Origin: Adenophora triphylla var. japonica | Taxonomy: Eukaryota > Streptophyta > Magnoliopsida > Asterales > Campanulaceae | Assembly: GCA_022495995.1 (NCBI GenBank) | Contig: JAFEMH010002579.1 | Location: 248,001-312,000 of the forward strand | Length of the DNA stretch: 64,000 nt | Direction of reading: 5' to 3' | In this document: positions 33,054 through 44,119 of the stretch, in pieces | How positions within the stretch are numbered: the first letter of the stretch is position 1 | Layout: the number at the start of each line of letters is the position of its first letter | Notes under the pieces: generated by a model | Seen by the model: the letters and a program-made list of their open reading frames with translations, nothing else | Database searches by the model: none | What the model was told of the DNA's origin: nothing | Program-made: the position numbers and the translations under genes

Positions 33054-33771
33054 AAGGACCATAGACAATTTCTCTTATATGTTGGGTTGGTCCAACACTT
33101 TTGCATTTTAACTTTGGTAGTTTGGATGTTGTTTTTAACTTTTTAAGGATGTTTTTAGGTTAACTTTAGCTTAGTTGTAGTTTAGTAATTTTCAAGCATG
33201 TCAAGGCTTGTTTTCTTTTGGATGGTTATTTGTTATGCTCGTAAGGTGACATGTTAGTATGTCAATGCGGTAGACACTTAAGATGACACGTACATGTCAT
33301 AACCATAAGAATAAAACATGAGATCAATCATTTAACTGAGTGGGAATGGGTAAGCTATATGAGTTTACCCATATAGGCCCACCCCACACCTCAATTAAAG
33401 AGATAACGTGCGCTCCAGGCGAAGGTGTGGCAACCTAACATCTTAAGAAAGAGGTAATTAAGTCTTTAAACCTTAGAAGAGATTATGTACCTTTACTTGA
33501 GAAGAGATGGCCAGTCTCTGACGGAGGAGTATTCATTGTTCTTCTGATTTCGCGTACTTTCGATATGTTCCCATTTCCGTATGTCAACACCTCATAAGAC
33601 AAAGACATGTTAAAAATGGACGTCAACTATGTTGACGCCTCTCCACAAGTTGTGTTAGTGACATCTTGATTTGTAATGAAGTAAGAAAATAGTAAATAGG
33701 AAAATGGAAGGTTACAAATAAATAAAGGATTATCCATACCTGAGATGAGATGAGTTAAAGGGGTGCATTGT
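33054..33771. other. TB non-coding spacer between antisense gene and pol
   Basis: 718 bp. Its first part (33060-33240) is T-rich and suits a 3' end for the plus-strand gene. The rest has gacatg/catgtc repeats but no supported frame. Confidence 0.5.
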
Positions 33772-35775
33772 TTAGATGTAATACCTTTTAAGGTGAATGG
33801 CGTTCCAACTTCGTGGTATCATTTGGCCATCCAAGGTTGACAGACGATATTCTCCTTTCCCGGCCTGTGCATCTATCAGGTACGGTCCTTCCCACTTTGG
33901 GCCGAGCTTGCCTGCATTGAGTTCCTTTGTATTTTGGAATGCCTTTCGTAGGACTAAATCTCCTACTTGGAACCTTCTAACCCTTACGTTTTTATTGTAA
34001 GATCTGGCTACCCTTTGTTGATATGCTGCCATCCAAACTTTGGCCATGTCCCTTAGTTCGTCTACTGTATCCAAGTCATATGTCAAGATGTCTGTATTAT
34101 GTTCGAATGTCAACAAACCGTATCCGGCCGTAGGTACAAGTACTTCGCAAGAATAACCTGATTCTCGTCCCAAATACAAGTGAATAGGGAGTTTGACCAA
34201 GAGCGTTCTTAGATGTCGTCCGTCGCCCCATAGAACCATTGGCAACTCTTACGCCCATCGTCCCTTCTTCCGGTTCGCCATTTTTTAAGTTGCTTATGAT
34301 TATTTTGTTGCTAGATTCTCGCCCGTCCATTGGCTTGAGGGTGAACAGTGAAGATGTCACCATCTTAACTCCCCAAGATGTCAAGAAATCTTGGGTTTTC
34401 TTACTAATGAATTGGGAGCCGTTATCACAAATTATCTCTCGAAGGTATCCCAAATCGGCCGAATATATTTCTTTTGATGAAAGAGATTACTTCTGTCACG
34501 AACTTGTACATACGCCTCGCCTTCTACCCATTTAGAGAAATAGTCTGTCATAGCTAATAGAAATACTCTTCCTCCTGGTGCCCTGGGTAATTTTCCTATG
34601 ATGTCCATTCCGCAAACCATAAATGGCCATGGCGACAGGATAGGATGCAATAGCTCTGCTGGCTGGTGCAGGATGTCCCCATGTCGTTGACAGGAGTCAC
34701 ATTTCTTTGCATAGTCCGCGGCGTCCCTTCTCATTGTGGGCCAAAAATAGCCCATCCTCGTAGCCTTGGTATGCGTACTTCGCCCGGTATGATTTCCACA
34801 CTCTCCTTCATGCGGTTCCTTGAGAACCCGATGGGCTCTGCTCGCTTCTAGACATCTTAAGTAGTGACCTGCAGCAGATTTTCTAAACAAAAGGTTATCA
34901 ATAAGTAAATACTTAGATACTCTTACCCTGAAGGCTCTAGCATTTTTCTCCTCGGCTGGGATCGTATCATCTAAGAGATACTTGATAATAGGATCTGTCC
35001 AAGAAGTTGCTGCTGGAGGGGAAGGTACGTCGACATCTAGAACGAACAGTTCAAGATGATTAATTGCTGGGATGTCAACATGCACAATTGGGATGCTTGT
35101 CTGTGAAATGCTTTTGAAGGCTGAACCTAAGTTTGCCAGAGCATCTTCTTGAGAGTTTTCCTCTCGTGGAATCTGTTCCAAAGTAAATGTTTTGAATTTG
35201 GCAGCCAGAATTTTTACAATTTCCAAATATGTCGTCATCTTTGCATTTTTTGCTATGTAGGATCCATTGTAATGGTTGACAATTAGCAAAGAATCTATAA
35301 ACACCCGGATATGCTTGACATCTAGGTCCTGGGCCGTCGTTAAACCTGCAATTAATGCCTCGTATTCTGCTTCATTATTAGTGGCCTTGAAACTGCAGCT
35401 GATGGATTGTGGTATTATGTCCCCTTGTGGCAATTTTAGTACAACACCAAGACCTGTACCTCTCATGTTAGAAGCACCATCTATGTAGAGAGTCCATATC
35501 TTCAGGATGTCGTCATCTTGAAGTTGCTGAACCTCCAATTCCACCTCTTGTTGCATGGTTGGACTAAAGTCAGCCACAAAATCAGCTATAGCTTGAGATT
35601 TTATTGCTGTTCTGGGCTCATATTTAATGTCGTATGTGCTTAATTGTACAGACCACTTCGCCATCCGACCTAACATCTCTGGTTTTCTCATAACATTCTT
35701 AATAGGATAGTTAGTGTGTACAATTATAGTATGTGTTTCAAAATAGTGCCTTAATTTAATAGAAGCAGTTATCAA
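33772..35775 (-). pseudogene. TB pol: double RNase H and integrase (frameshifted)
   Basis: From 35775 the minus strand reads the degenerate first RNase H (TASIKLRHYFETHTIIVHTN, KPEMLGRMAKWSVQLSTYDI) and then the second, archaeal-type RNase H of Tat elements (WTLYIDGASNMRGTGLGVVL, NNEAEYEALIAGL, RVFIDSLLIVNH). The integrase finger (HEGECGNHTGRST...CDSCQRHG) and core follow. Catalytic D in MVCGMDIIGK is present. Frameshifts near 34450 and 34240 separate the DNGSQF block and the remainder. The C-terminal chromo-like/GPF block KLGPKWEGPYLIDAQAGKGE ends at IHLKRYYI. Confidence 0.9.
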
Positions 35776-36699
35776 AGCTAAAATTAACTTCTGTAAATGA
35801 GAATACCTGGTCTCTGCATCTAAAAGTGTCTTACTTATATAGTAGATGGGTTGCTGACTACCATCTCATTCTGCCACCAAGACTGTACTAACAGTGCCTT
35901 CTGATACTGCCAGGTAGATGTAAAGATGTTCCTCCTCCCGAGGCTTGGCCAATAATGGAGGTGTCGAAAGGTAAGTTTTGAGCTCCTGAAAGGCTTCTTC
36001 ATGTTGGTTCTCCCACTGGAACTTCTTGTTCTTCCTTAGGATGTCATAGAAAGGTTTACATCGATCCGAGGATTTTGAAATGAACCTGGTGAGTGCAGCA
36101 ATCTTTCCTGTCAATCTTTGGATGTCCTTGATAGATTGAGGTGACGACAGGTTAATAATAGCACGTATCTGTTCTGGGGCAGCTTCAATGCCTCTTTTAA
36201 TAACCATGTAACCCAAAAACTTCCCTGCCTTCATTCCAAAGTTGCATTTAGCTGGATTAAGTTTCATATTGAAACAATCCAAGATGTCAAAGGCTTGAGA
36301 TAAGTTGCTTATGTGATCTTCAGATTTCTTGGATTTTACTACCATCTTGGATAATCTACCTCTCGGATCATGTTGGCTTTGAGTAAGCGTTCTACTTCTT
36401 CCTTGATGATCTGGTTTCTTTTTTCTGCAAATTTCCTTCGTTTCTGGTGCACTGGTTTAAAACTAGGATCGATGTTAAGTTTGTGAGTGATGACATCTTT
36501 GCTGATGCCGGTCATGTCATCATGTTTCCAAGCAAAACTCTTTACTCTGCTTTTTAATAAGTCCACAAGCTTCTCTTCTATCTGATAGGATGTCACTGCC
36601 AATAAGTACCTTGATGTCCGGGTTGGAAGGGTCTAGCAATACTTCTTTCACATCATTTTCCCTAGCTTCCAGGACTTCACGTACTTTCCTCTGTAATTG
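35776..36699 (-). pseudogene. TB pol: RT with catalytic core deleted
   Basis: The N-terminal part reads AGSDILS-like linker text, FAWKHDDMTGISKDVITHKL, VHQKRRKFAEKRNQIIKEEV and EVDYPRW. Then, after a stop, the text jumps to MVVKSKKSEDHISNLSQAFD. In T2 about 120 residues lie between these two points (from YPRW to YIDDMVVKS), including the DLNRACPKD and YIDD blocks. They are absent here. The thumb and connection (FLGYMVIKRGIEAAPEQIRA, FISKSSDRCKPFYDILRKN) remain. A TGA follows VSTVLVAE near 35866. Confidence 0.92.
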
Positions 36700-37581
36700 C
36701 TATGCTTGTTTTGGAGATGTCGACGCCTTCATTGAAGTCTTATAACATTCCTTGGCCACCTGCTGATCACTGTATATTTTGGCGATACCCCAAGGTGTTG
36801 GGAACTTCACACACTGATGGTAAGTGGATGGGACAGCCTTCATCCCATGAATCCATGGTCTTCCAAGAATGACATTGTAGGATGTTGCACAATCGATTAC
36901 ACAGAACCGCTCCATGGTGTTGAGGCCCTTTGAGTATATTGGAAGCTTTATCTCCCCCACTGTTTCTTTGACTTCACCACTGAAGCCTACCAATACTGTG
37001 GATTTCTTGATGATCTCTGATTCTGGGATGTTCATTTCCTTAAGGGTGCTCAACATAATGAGATTGACAGAGCTACCCCCATCCACCAGGATACGCCGGA
37101 TTGTACAATTGGCGATCTGCAAGGAAATAACTAGGCTGTCGTGATGGGGTTCCAGCAAGTTCTCTCGATCACTCTCATCAAAGGTGATTGGATCATGGCA
37201 GGGTGTCGACATTCTTGGTTGTCTTTCTGGCCTCTCCTCTTTTGACTCCTTAGCATGTCGTTTTGCGGCAGAATAGGAAGTGCCACATATTTCTGAGCCT
37301 CCACTAATGAAATTGATCACCTTTGTTGATGCTGGGGGAGACGCTGGTCTCTCGAATTCGTGAGGAGCTTCCGCACTTTCAGCCTTCTTCTTTCTGGATC
37401 CCAGCAACTCCTTAAGATGTCCCTTCGAGAGCAAGTAACTGATCTCCTTTCTTAGTGCGATGCAATCTTCAGTAATGTGCCCAAAGTTTTCATGGTAAGC
37501 GCACCATTTTGATTTGTCACGCCATCCCGTTGGTTTATCCGTCTTCTTTGGCCATCTGGCTTTGTCCCCTAGGTTGCCCAT
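36700..37581 (-). pseudogene. TB gag C-terminus and aspartic protease
   Basis: A 293-codon open frame. The first 40 residues hold the knuckle CAYHENFGHITEDCIALRK. Then comes a Lys/Glu linker with TKVINFISGGSEICGTSYSA and the protease LVDGGSSVNLIMLSTLKEMN, which has D-G-G where D-S/T-G is usual. The protease C-terminal part has YNVILGRPWIHGMKAVPSTY. Upstream the frame should join gag but a TGA lies after LEEDEL at about 37790. Confidence 0.85.
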
Positions 37582-37791
37582 TGCACAGAGTATACCTAAA
37601 ATGTCAACAGAAAAACAATAATCAGAAATGTTAGGGACATTATCATTATCTTCATCCTCACCGTCTATTGAATTAATTTTGCTAGTATCAATTCTTGGGT
37701 AAGGATTGGAATGGTTGTTCCTGCGATGGGATGATTCAGTTTTCCTGTCAGGGTGGTCATATGTCGACGACTTGGACGAGGACTTTGATCT

Positions 37792-39019
37792 TCACAGCTC
37801 ATCTTCCTCCAATCTTATGAATCTCAATGCCCTGCTCCTGACTTCTTCCAACCGCTTACAAGGAGTCATCACCAAATCTTGATAATACTGTGAATCTTTC
37901 TTCAATCCCATTTTGAATGCTTCTGTGGCTGTTGACATGTCAAGATTGGGAATTTCCAGTACTTCCTTATTGAACCGGTGAATATAATCTTTCAGAGTTT
38001 CATTAGGCTGTTGAGTCACATTGTAGAGATCACTTGTCAGCTTCTCAAATTGTCGACTACACGAGAATTGGTTATAGAACATGTTGATAAGCTGGGCGTA
38101 TGAACCAATTGAACCTAGGGGCTGCCTAATCAGCCATTTGAGAGCTGGTCCAGCCAAGGTTGATCCAAATCCTCTGCATAAGCAAGCTTCCTGGAATTGA
38201 AGCGGAATATAGATTATGTCCATCTTTTCCTGATAGTGAGCAACATGCTCCTCTGGGTCTGTGGTGCCGTCATACAACTTCATAGATGGAACGTTGAAAC
38301 GCTTCGGGATGTCGACATTTGCAGTTGCTGGGACAAACCAAAAATTGATTGTAGCAGTTCTGAGACACTGGTTGGATTGGAGGAGTTATGTCGGGCACGT
38401 TCATTATCAGCTCCCTGAGATCCTGCATCTGTTTGGCTAGGGGGTTTCCTGCAAAAGGGTCAGCCATAGGAATACGATTGAAATTATTATTATTTAAAAG
38501 ATTATTCAGCAAACCAGAGTTATCCGTGGTATTTGTGACAGTGGTGTTGTCAATGAATGGAATGAACGGGGTGAATCCTGCTGAAGGTGGCGTCATTAGG
38601 GTGTCCCCGGGTAAGGATGTCAACTGAGGAGTTTGAGGTGGACTATTCATTGGAATAAATTCATTCTGGAGCGAAGATCCTTCGGTGTTGTCGAAGTTGA
38701 GGTTCCTTGCACGCAATGGTGAGATGTTTTCAAGCCCCGAAGCGATGAGCTGTTGATCCCTCTGCATCTTGACCATGGAATTGGCCAACACCTTGGAATT
38801 GCTATCTTGTTGATCCAACCTCTGATTCAACCTGGTTAGGATAGTCCGAATGTGAGCATCTACATTGGGAGAAGTCGCTTCCTTTTGTGGAGTCTTTGTA
38901 GGTTGAGTTTGCTGAGGTCCGATCTGAGGGGGTGGCGGCAACAAGCTAGTTCTACCTCCTGATGTTGGAGTGACGGCGGTACCCTTGCCGGCAGCGGACA
39001 CATTGGAAGGTGCAGACAT
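37792..39019 (-). pseudogene. TB gag (one frameshift)
   Basis: The start is MSAPSNVSAAGKG at 39019, 66 nt after the primer site. It has a Pro/Thr/Gln-rich N-terminus and Asn-rich LLNNLLNNNNFNRIPMADPF. Near 38280 a frameshift leads into the capsid core MKLYDGTTDPEEHVAHYQEK, CRGFGSTLAGPALKWLIRQP, NETLKDYIHRFNKEVLEIPN and the C-terminal RSRALRFIRLEEDEL. The same blocks occur in T2 gag. Structural protein of the particle. Confidence 0.87.
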
Positions 39020-39070
39020 GATGAATTCGCTCAGGAAATGATCCAAATAACCGATAAACCACGAGCCCCT

Positions 39071-39085
39071 CGGTGGGCGCCAAAT
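39071..39085 (-). other. TB primer-binding site
   Basis: The minus strand reads ATTTGGCGCCCACCG directly after the LTR. T2 has AATTGGCGCCGTCTG at the same place, so both use a TTGGCGCC-type site. Confidence 0.75.
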
Positions 39086-39697
39086 TGTTTTGGTAGAAAA
39101 AACAATAGTGTTGAATCTTAACTTTGACAAGTGTGTGGATTAAGTAACAAGGAGGGGACTGTGGAATTCGACTAAATGGAACAAAGACATAAAAAGAAAG
39201 AATGAAACCACGATTTGTTAACGAGGAAAACCTTAGAGGTGATAACCTCTTTGGAAAAAACCCCGGGAGTTAGGTCTCCAACCTTAAAAGTTTCACTATA
39301 ATAATTGAGTTACAACTGTGGAAGATGATGGAGAGAATTACAAGAGAGATGTGCGTAGAGTGTGTGAGTGTACGAGAGTGTGTATGTATTTTTCATCTCT
39401 ATCTCCCCTTAAATATGAGTAAGTTTGAATGGGTAAAAGTTGTTCCTACAATCTCGGAAATAGCCTTATCTTCTTCAACGTCCGTGAGACCAAGTCATCC
39501 TTGCCGTTGAAGATGTGTTGAACGTGCTAGAGAAATATCTCGTATTCTTCTCTCTTATTCACTGGAAAATAATAATAATAATAAAGATATTAGGAAATAT
39601 CAAATAAGTAAATATTAAAACGATACTTACAGTGGAGTAACATCTTGACATGCAGGAGCAACTGAAGATGTCCCCATGCTAAAAAATACCCACAACA
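39086..39697 (-). repeat. TB 5' LTR
   Basis: 612 bp. The 3-bp length difference from the partner is one extra AAT in an AAT run. About ten substitutions by eye. Confidence 0.93.
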
Positions 39698-41092
39698 GTA
39701 GGTAAGCCCTATTTACAAGCAAAAGAGGCATGTCTTCGTGTCGGCAGTCTTCAATTATGTGCAATGAAAAACACCTTCCTTGAGAGTCAGTGAGAACCTA
39801 GGATAACCTTTTAGACATCAGACATTTGATTGGACTTTAGGAGAATCATCCTCAAATGTGTAATGAGCGGATACAAATGAAGCGGTCCAACAACCAAGAG
39901 CACTTGAGTAGGCATTTCCTCATGAGATAATGGTTGGCGGATCAAACCCTTCATATTACCATATAGTTCCTGATTGGTTTGCCCTGAAAGCATCCAATGG
40001 TTAGACATCCACCTTTGGGTGAATTGTAGGAAATGCAACAGGATATTAGTGTGAGCTTCCAATTGCTCCTCAAATCATTTCTCTAAATCTAGGCTAGGCG
40101 TGCTCAAACTTAGAAAAACCCCTGCTCTCATTCGATGATGATTGTGCTTTGTTGTTCATGATTGAAGAGTAACCAGAGTAGAGCTTGATCAAAGTGACGC
40201 TTGAAATCTAACCCAAATGCTTTCCTAGAGAGGTAGGATTCTCCCTCTACAACAAAATGGGTTCATTTTTTATTTTTTTTTTGAATAAGGGGGTATATGT
40301 GCAAATAAAAAGAATGTTTAAAGCTATGAAAAACAAAATTTGAAAAGGTTGAAGCGCAAGCAACGCACACCTAACCTAAAAAAGTCGGACAAGCACTTGC
40401 TTCGTTTTGACACGTGTTTCTTAATTAATTCCTGGAACAGTGGATTCCGTCTCAAAGGATAGGACCAACGTTTTTCACCTGTACTAATGGCAGTCCAAAC
40501 TAGCGAAGGGCCTATACTCTTTCGGGGATCCACCATTCTATTACGGTCTATTGTGAAGGTCTTAACAATTTAAGTCAATCCCGACATTCTTAAACAATGT
40601 CCACATTTAGGTTATTTATAACCTTTTCGAGGAATGCATGGGTTTGAAAGGAAAATATTTAGACAAAAACTGGCTTAAAGTCAAGGACGTGTCATTTTTT
40701 TGAAATCAAAGGACTCGAGGCTTTCGGCAAGTTGGCTCGCATGTGGCTTACACTCTTGGCTAACGGCAGGAGACGCGCCTCAAGGTAGGAATGTCTCTCG
40801 GGGGTATTATTTCAGGGAGCAGAGACCCCATCACCCAATGACTTTCATTCCCTAGGGTTTGAAGGGTTTCATTGACGTATAAGTTGGAAAATGTGCGCGT
40901 GTGTGCGGTATCTATATTTTGAAAATAATGTTTTTGAAAGCAAGTATAACAAATATTTAAAAAGAGCATTTATTGCACATATGTACACAAAATGGATAAA
41001 CGTCCCCACAAGAAGAGATGTTACTACATGTGAGGCAAAAGAGCATGTAAAGCATGGCGTGCAAAAATTGAGTCTAGCCTACTTAGAAAAAA
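39698..41092 (-). other. T1 leader region, no gene seen
   Basis: 1.4 kb following the T1 primer site. Short frames (39811-40062, 40324-40536) have no family motif that I recognise. It may hold the relic of gag or an upstream accessory ORF, but I cannot support that. Confidence 0.45.
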
Positions 41093-41111
41093 TCCCCAGC
41101 GGAGTCGCCAC
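41093..41111 (-). other. T1 primer-binding site
   Basis: The minus strand reads GTGGCGACTCCGCTGGGGA directly after the LTR end. It resembles the arginine-tRNA-type site known in Ogre-like elements and nearly equals the G1 site. The first ten bases recur inside the LTR at 41237-41246. Confidence 0.85.
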
Positions 41112-42899
41112 TGTGAGAGCCCGCGCTCGAGAAATTCCCGACATCGTGTAAAATGTTGGGTTTCTCTCGTGCTAAGGTGCGTCGAATGCACTCGGTTTCT
41201 CATAATGGTTACCCTTTTGATTTTTGAAAATCAAAAGAGTCGCCACCCCATTTTATTTTAGGAAAAAAGAAGATAAAACCTTTGTTTTGAAAAGAAGTGG
41301 GTTTGGGGGCTAAGTTACGAGAAGGGAAGGTGTTAGACACCCTCCTCGCCCTTTCGGTCTCTAGCCTACACGCCGTCCTTGATTGATTTTAATTTCCTTT
41401 CCTATGTCTTAAAAAGTGGTGATTATATATACGAGGATGTCTTTCTAGTCTAAGTATACTTTGTTTATTTACATGAAAGGGAGTCAGTTTGGGTGGACCT
41501 CGCTCGATTTTGGAAAATGTTTTGAGCATACAAAAATAAAATAAAATATAAAGTATGTGGGGGAGGGAAATAATTACATGGGGGGGGGGTTTGTACAAAT
41601 TGGGAGACAAATCCCAAATGATTCAAACTAAAAAGGAAAAACGGGACGGAGTTCTTTGCTGTTTCCAGGACTATTGTCCCGCTCGGGCCTGCATATCTCA
41701 TACAAAAAGAGGTTAATCCGGAAATAAAGAATGGGATTTTATTCCCAACATGTGAAACATGCCTCATGAATTTTATGAAGATTTTTAGACTCATATTTCA
41801 TTCCAAACAAGTCACTACAACATGAACTACAAATCTATCAGGTGGCACAAAATAGAGCAGTGTACACAAAGATCATGTTTCCAGAGCATTCTAGCATGGT
41901 AATTTCACAAAAAACCCAACATGAACTTTGAATTAAACATGATTATAAAGACATAAGCCAAAAATCAGGTCCTAAGGATGAGTTTTGAGGTGTCAAATGA
42001 CCTCTAAAATTTCAGGTTCAAAACAGGGATTCTAACAATCTGGACACAAGGCCTTTAAAGAAAAAAAAAAAGAAAAGACTTCCATTGGTCCAAAAAATCC
42101 AAACAAGGCATACTTGGTTTCCTTTATGAGTTAGATTCCATATAGACTTGAAATCATCAAAACAGAACCAGATTTGAGAGAGATAATGAAAGAACAAGTC
42201 ATGAGGGTCAAAACAGGGCATGTAAGGACAGCAGCAGAACATGCTAGAAACCAACTCCAAAACATGACCTAGACATGGATTTAAGACATGAAACTTGGCA
42301 TACATCAATCCTAACATGTTATTAAGATGCTAGGACCTTTATTTACCACTAAACATAAGCAAAAACATGGATGGAAGTGTGAGTCCCAAAAGTGGACAGA
42401 TTGTGTACTTTGAAGAACAAGTCCATTTTTCATTCATTTTACTTCAAAAAAACAAACCATGGAAACGCATACAAACACACTAATGTCATACATGCATGCT
42501 GAATAAACTAAGAGACAAAAAGAAAGCTCCCGTGGGAGAGAAATGAAGACAAACATGTAGATACATAGCAAGAAACTTATATTAAGCACAAATATGGAGG
42601 TCTAGTTGTAAGTGACCAGACCTCAAGCTTTTACATGTAATCTTTACATTTTGAAGACTTTACAAGGAGTACAATCTTACCTAATTACAAGGAGGAAGTG
42701 ATGTGCTTCCTTTGCTTCTAAGGGAAGACTTTGTTTTGGTTTGATCTTGAAGGAGTTTTGGTTGAATGTTTGAAGGAAAAACTTGAGTTTTGTGTCTTGT
42801 TTTTGCTAGTGTTTGGAGAGTGATTGAGTGGTGTTTTTTTGAGGTGGTTTCGTGGTGGTGTGTGGTGTTTATGGACTGAATTTTTTTTAGAGAGAGAAA
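41112..42899 (-). repeat. T1 5' LTR, U5-side part
   Basis: Aligns with the T1 3' LTR from its U5 end (TGTGAGAGCCCGCG) to the point where C4 starts. At the junction the text gaattttttttagagagagaaa matches 24552-24572, where the other LTR continues with gcttgtagttctcc. The remaining ~0.8 kb should resume beyond the window. Confidence 0.88.
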
Positions 42900-43447
42900 T
42901 GATGAGAAAGTAACAATGCAAAATAAACTTTCTCTACGGGACCTTGTCCAGAATAAATCCACTACTATGTAATAAAGGTTCGGTACAAGAGAGAAAGAAC
43001 AATCAACAAAGATCAAGAATAAATAACTTGATCCAAACAAAACACCCAAAACATCCCAGTATACTATTCAGAAACTGCAGCAATGAAAACCCAGAATATC
43101 ACCTATCTAGAGACCTGGAAAATCCGATCGAAGCAAATATAATTGAAGCTCTGTCTCTTGTGAAAAGTCCAGGTGAAAAAATCACCCCAATCGGACCACA
43201 AACGAGTCGGGAATCGCTTTCTGAAGTCTGCTGCGCTGAACAAATCTCAAAATCGAGAATTGATGTTTTTCTTCTGTTCTTGCGGCTGTTCACTCTCAGT
43301 TCCAGCCAAACACACTTAATTAATTGACCTATTATTACCTAATGGACTAAAGTAAATTGGGCTAAGAACATTGGGCCTAAATAAACTAAGAAACATAAAA
43401 AATAAAGATGGGCTTTTTAAATCAACAAGGAGGGAAAAAACCCAACA
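42900..43447 (-). repeat. C4 3' LTR
   Basis: 548 bp, TGATGAGAAAG at the low edge and ACCCAACA at the high edge. The minus strand before it reads GTCGGGAGGGGGAGTT, a standard copia polypurine tract (43448-43463). Confidence 0.85.
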
Positions 43448-43498
43448 AACTCCCCCTCCCGACAATGTTGATTATGTCGAGAATCCCATCATACCTGC
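42900..43498 (-). mobile_element. Ty1/copia element C4, 3' end (part 1; resumes at 63819)
   Basis: Minus-strand copia: 3' LTR 42900-43447, polypurine tract, then the last codons of pol (IAGMMGFST, stop) to 43499, where T2 is inserted with a CCTGC duplication. The RNase H C-terminus is on the far side of T2 at 63819. It is inserted in the T1 LTR. Its own target duplication cannot be checked here. Confidence 0.88.
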
Positions 43499-44072
43499 TG
43501 TTTCACCCTAAAATTTCCATTTAGCATGTTCTACATCTTGGTCCTCCACCTTGAGGTAACGTCTTGACTTACATCTTGGACTAACGCTTTGAAACTATTT
43601 GTTGTATTTTTCCTATTTTTCAGGAACGGAATTAAGAATAAAATAACCCATATGACCGTTTGGACTTGGTCAAACGACGACATCACAACTCCATTTATCA
43701 ACCTATGGGATAACGGCTGATCCTCATCAACAAATGGCGAGATTCTAGGCAAAATATCAGCATGTCATTCAAGTTGTTATTTTTCAGTTACGATCATTTC
43801 TATATATTACCCTTAGAAAGCACATGTATTCACGTTACACACTCTTGCTCACTCTTGTAGTGCACTTTGTACTCAGAAACTACAACAATCAATAAGACTT
43901 TTTTGGTTTAGGTAGGCTTTCCAAAAGCCTCCCGAGGTTTTTCCCTGCGAACGTTTGTTCAAAGGTTTTCCTCGTTACATCCTCGTGTTCATCTTGCTTT
44001 GTGAATTATATTCCATTTGTGCCCAAACATCCTTGATAAGATAAATTTAATTGTTGAAATTTGTCCAAAACA
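43499..44072 (+). repeat. T2 5' LTR
   Basis: 574 bp, TGTTTCACCC to TCCAAAACA. TATATATTA at 43801-43809 is a likely TATA box, followed by a transcribed R/U5 of about 240 bp. Confidence 0.94.
43801..43809 (+). promoter_or_regulatory. TATA box of the T2 5' LTR
   Basis: TATATATTA. The same string is kept in the 3' LTR at 63543-63551. Confidence 0.55.
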
Positions 44073-44090
44073 AATTGGCGCCGTCTGTGG
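44073..44090 (+). other. T2 primer-binding site
   Basis: AATTGGCGCCGTCTGTGG directly after the LTR. Confidence 0.8.
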
Positions 44091-44119
44091 GAACTTTGGT
44101 TTTTTAGATTCCAATCAAG

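Larger units (their letters stand above)
30283..39697 (-). mobile_element. Ty3/gypsy Tat retrotransposon TB with an antisense accessory gene
   Basis: LTRs at 30283-30891 and 39086-39697 are nearly identical (about ten differences). Target duplication GTAGG is perfect (30278-30282, 39698-39702). Minus-strand order is 5' LTR, primer site, gag, protease, RT with a core deletion, double RNase H, integrase, then an opposite-strand spliced gene and the 3' LTR. Position and orientation of the extra gene match the additional ORF (aORF2) reported for Tat-lineage elements such as Grande. Confidence 0.93.
21938..42899 (-). mobile_element. Large non-coding LTR element T1 (LARD-like), continues beyond the window
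   Basis: Its 3' LTR is 21938-25364 and the preserved part of its 5' LTR is 41112-42899. Both read in the same direction and share the starts TGTRAGAGCCCGCGCTCGAG and long colinear stretches. A primer-binding site (41093-41111) adjoins the 5' LTR, which sets the minus orientation. Its own internal region (25365-30282 plus 39698-41092, about 6.3 kb) shows no gag or pol motif, only repeats and decayed text. It is therefore probably a non-autonomous derivative of a Tat/Ogre-like family. The rest of the 5' LTR should lie past C4, outside the window. Confidence 0.8.

Noticed and set aside
39811..40062. 83-codon minus-strand frame in the T1 leader as a gag or aORF1 relic
   Set aside because: The position would suit it, but I find no recognisable block in any frame, so it is left unassigned.
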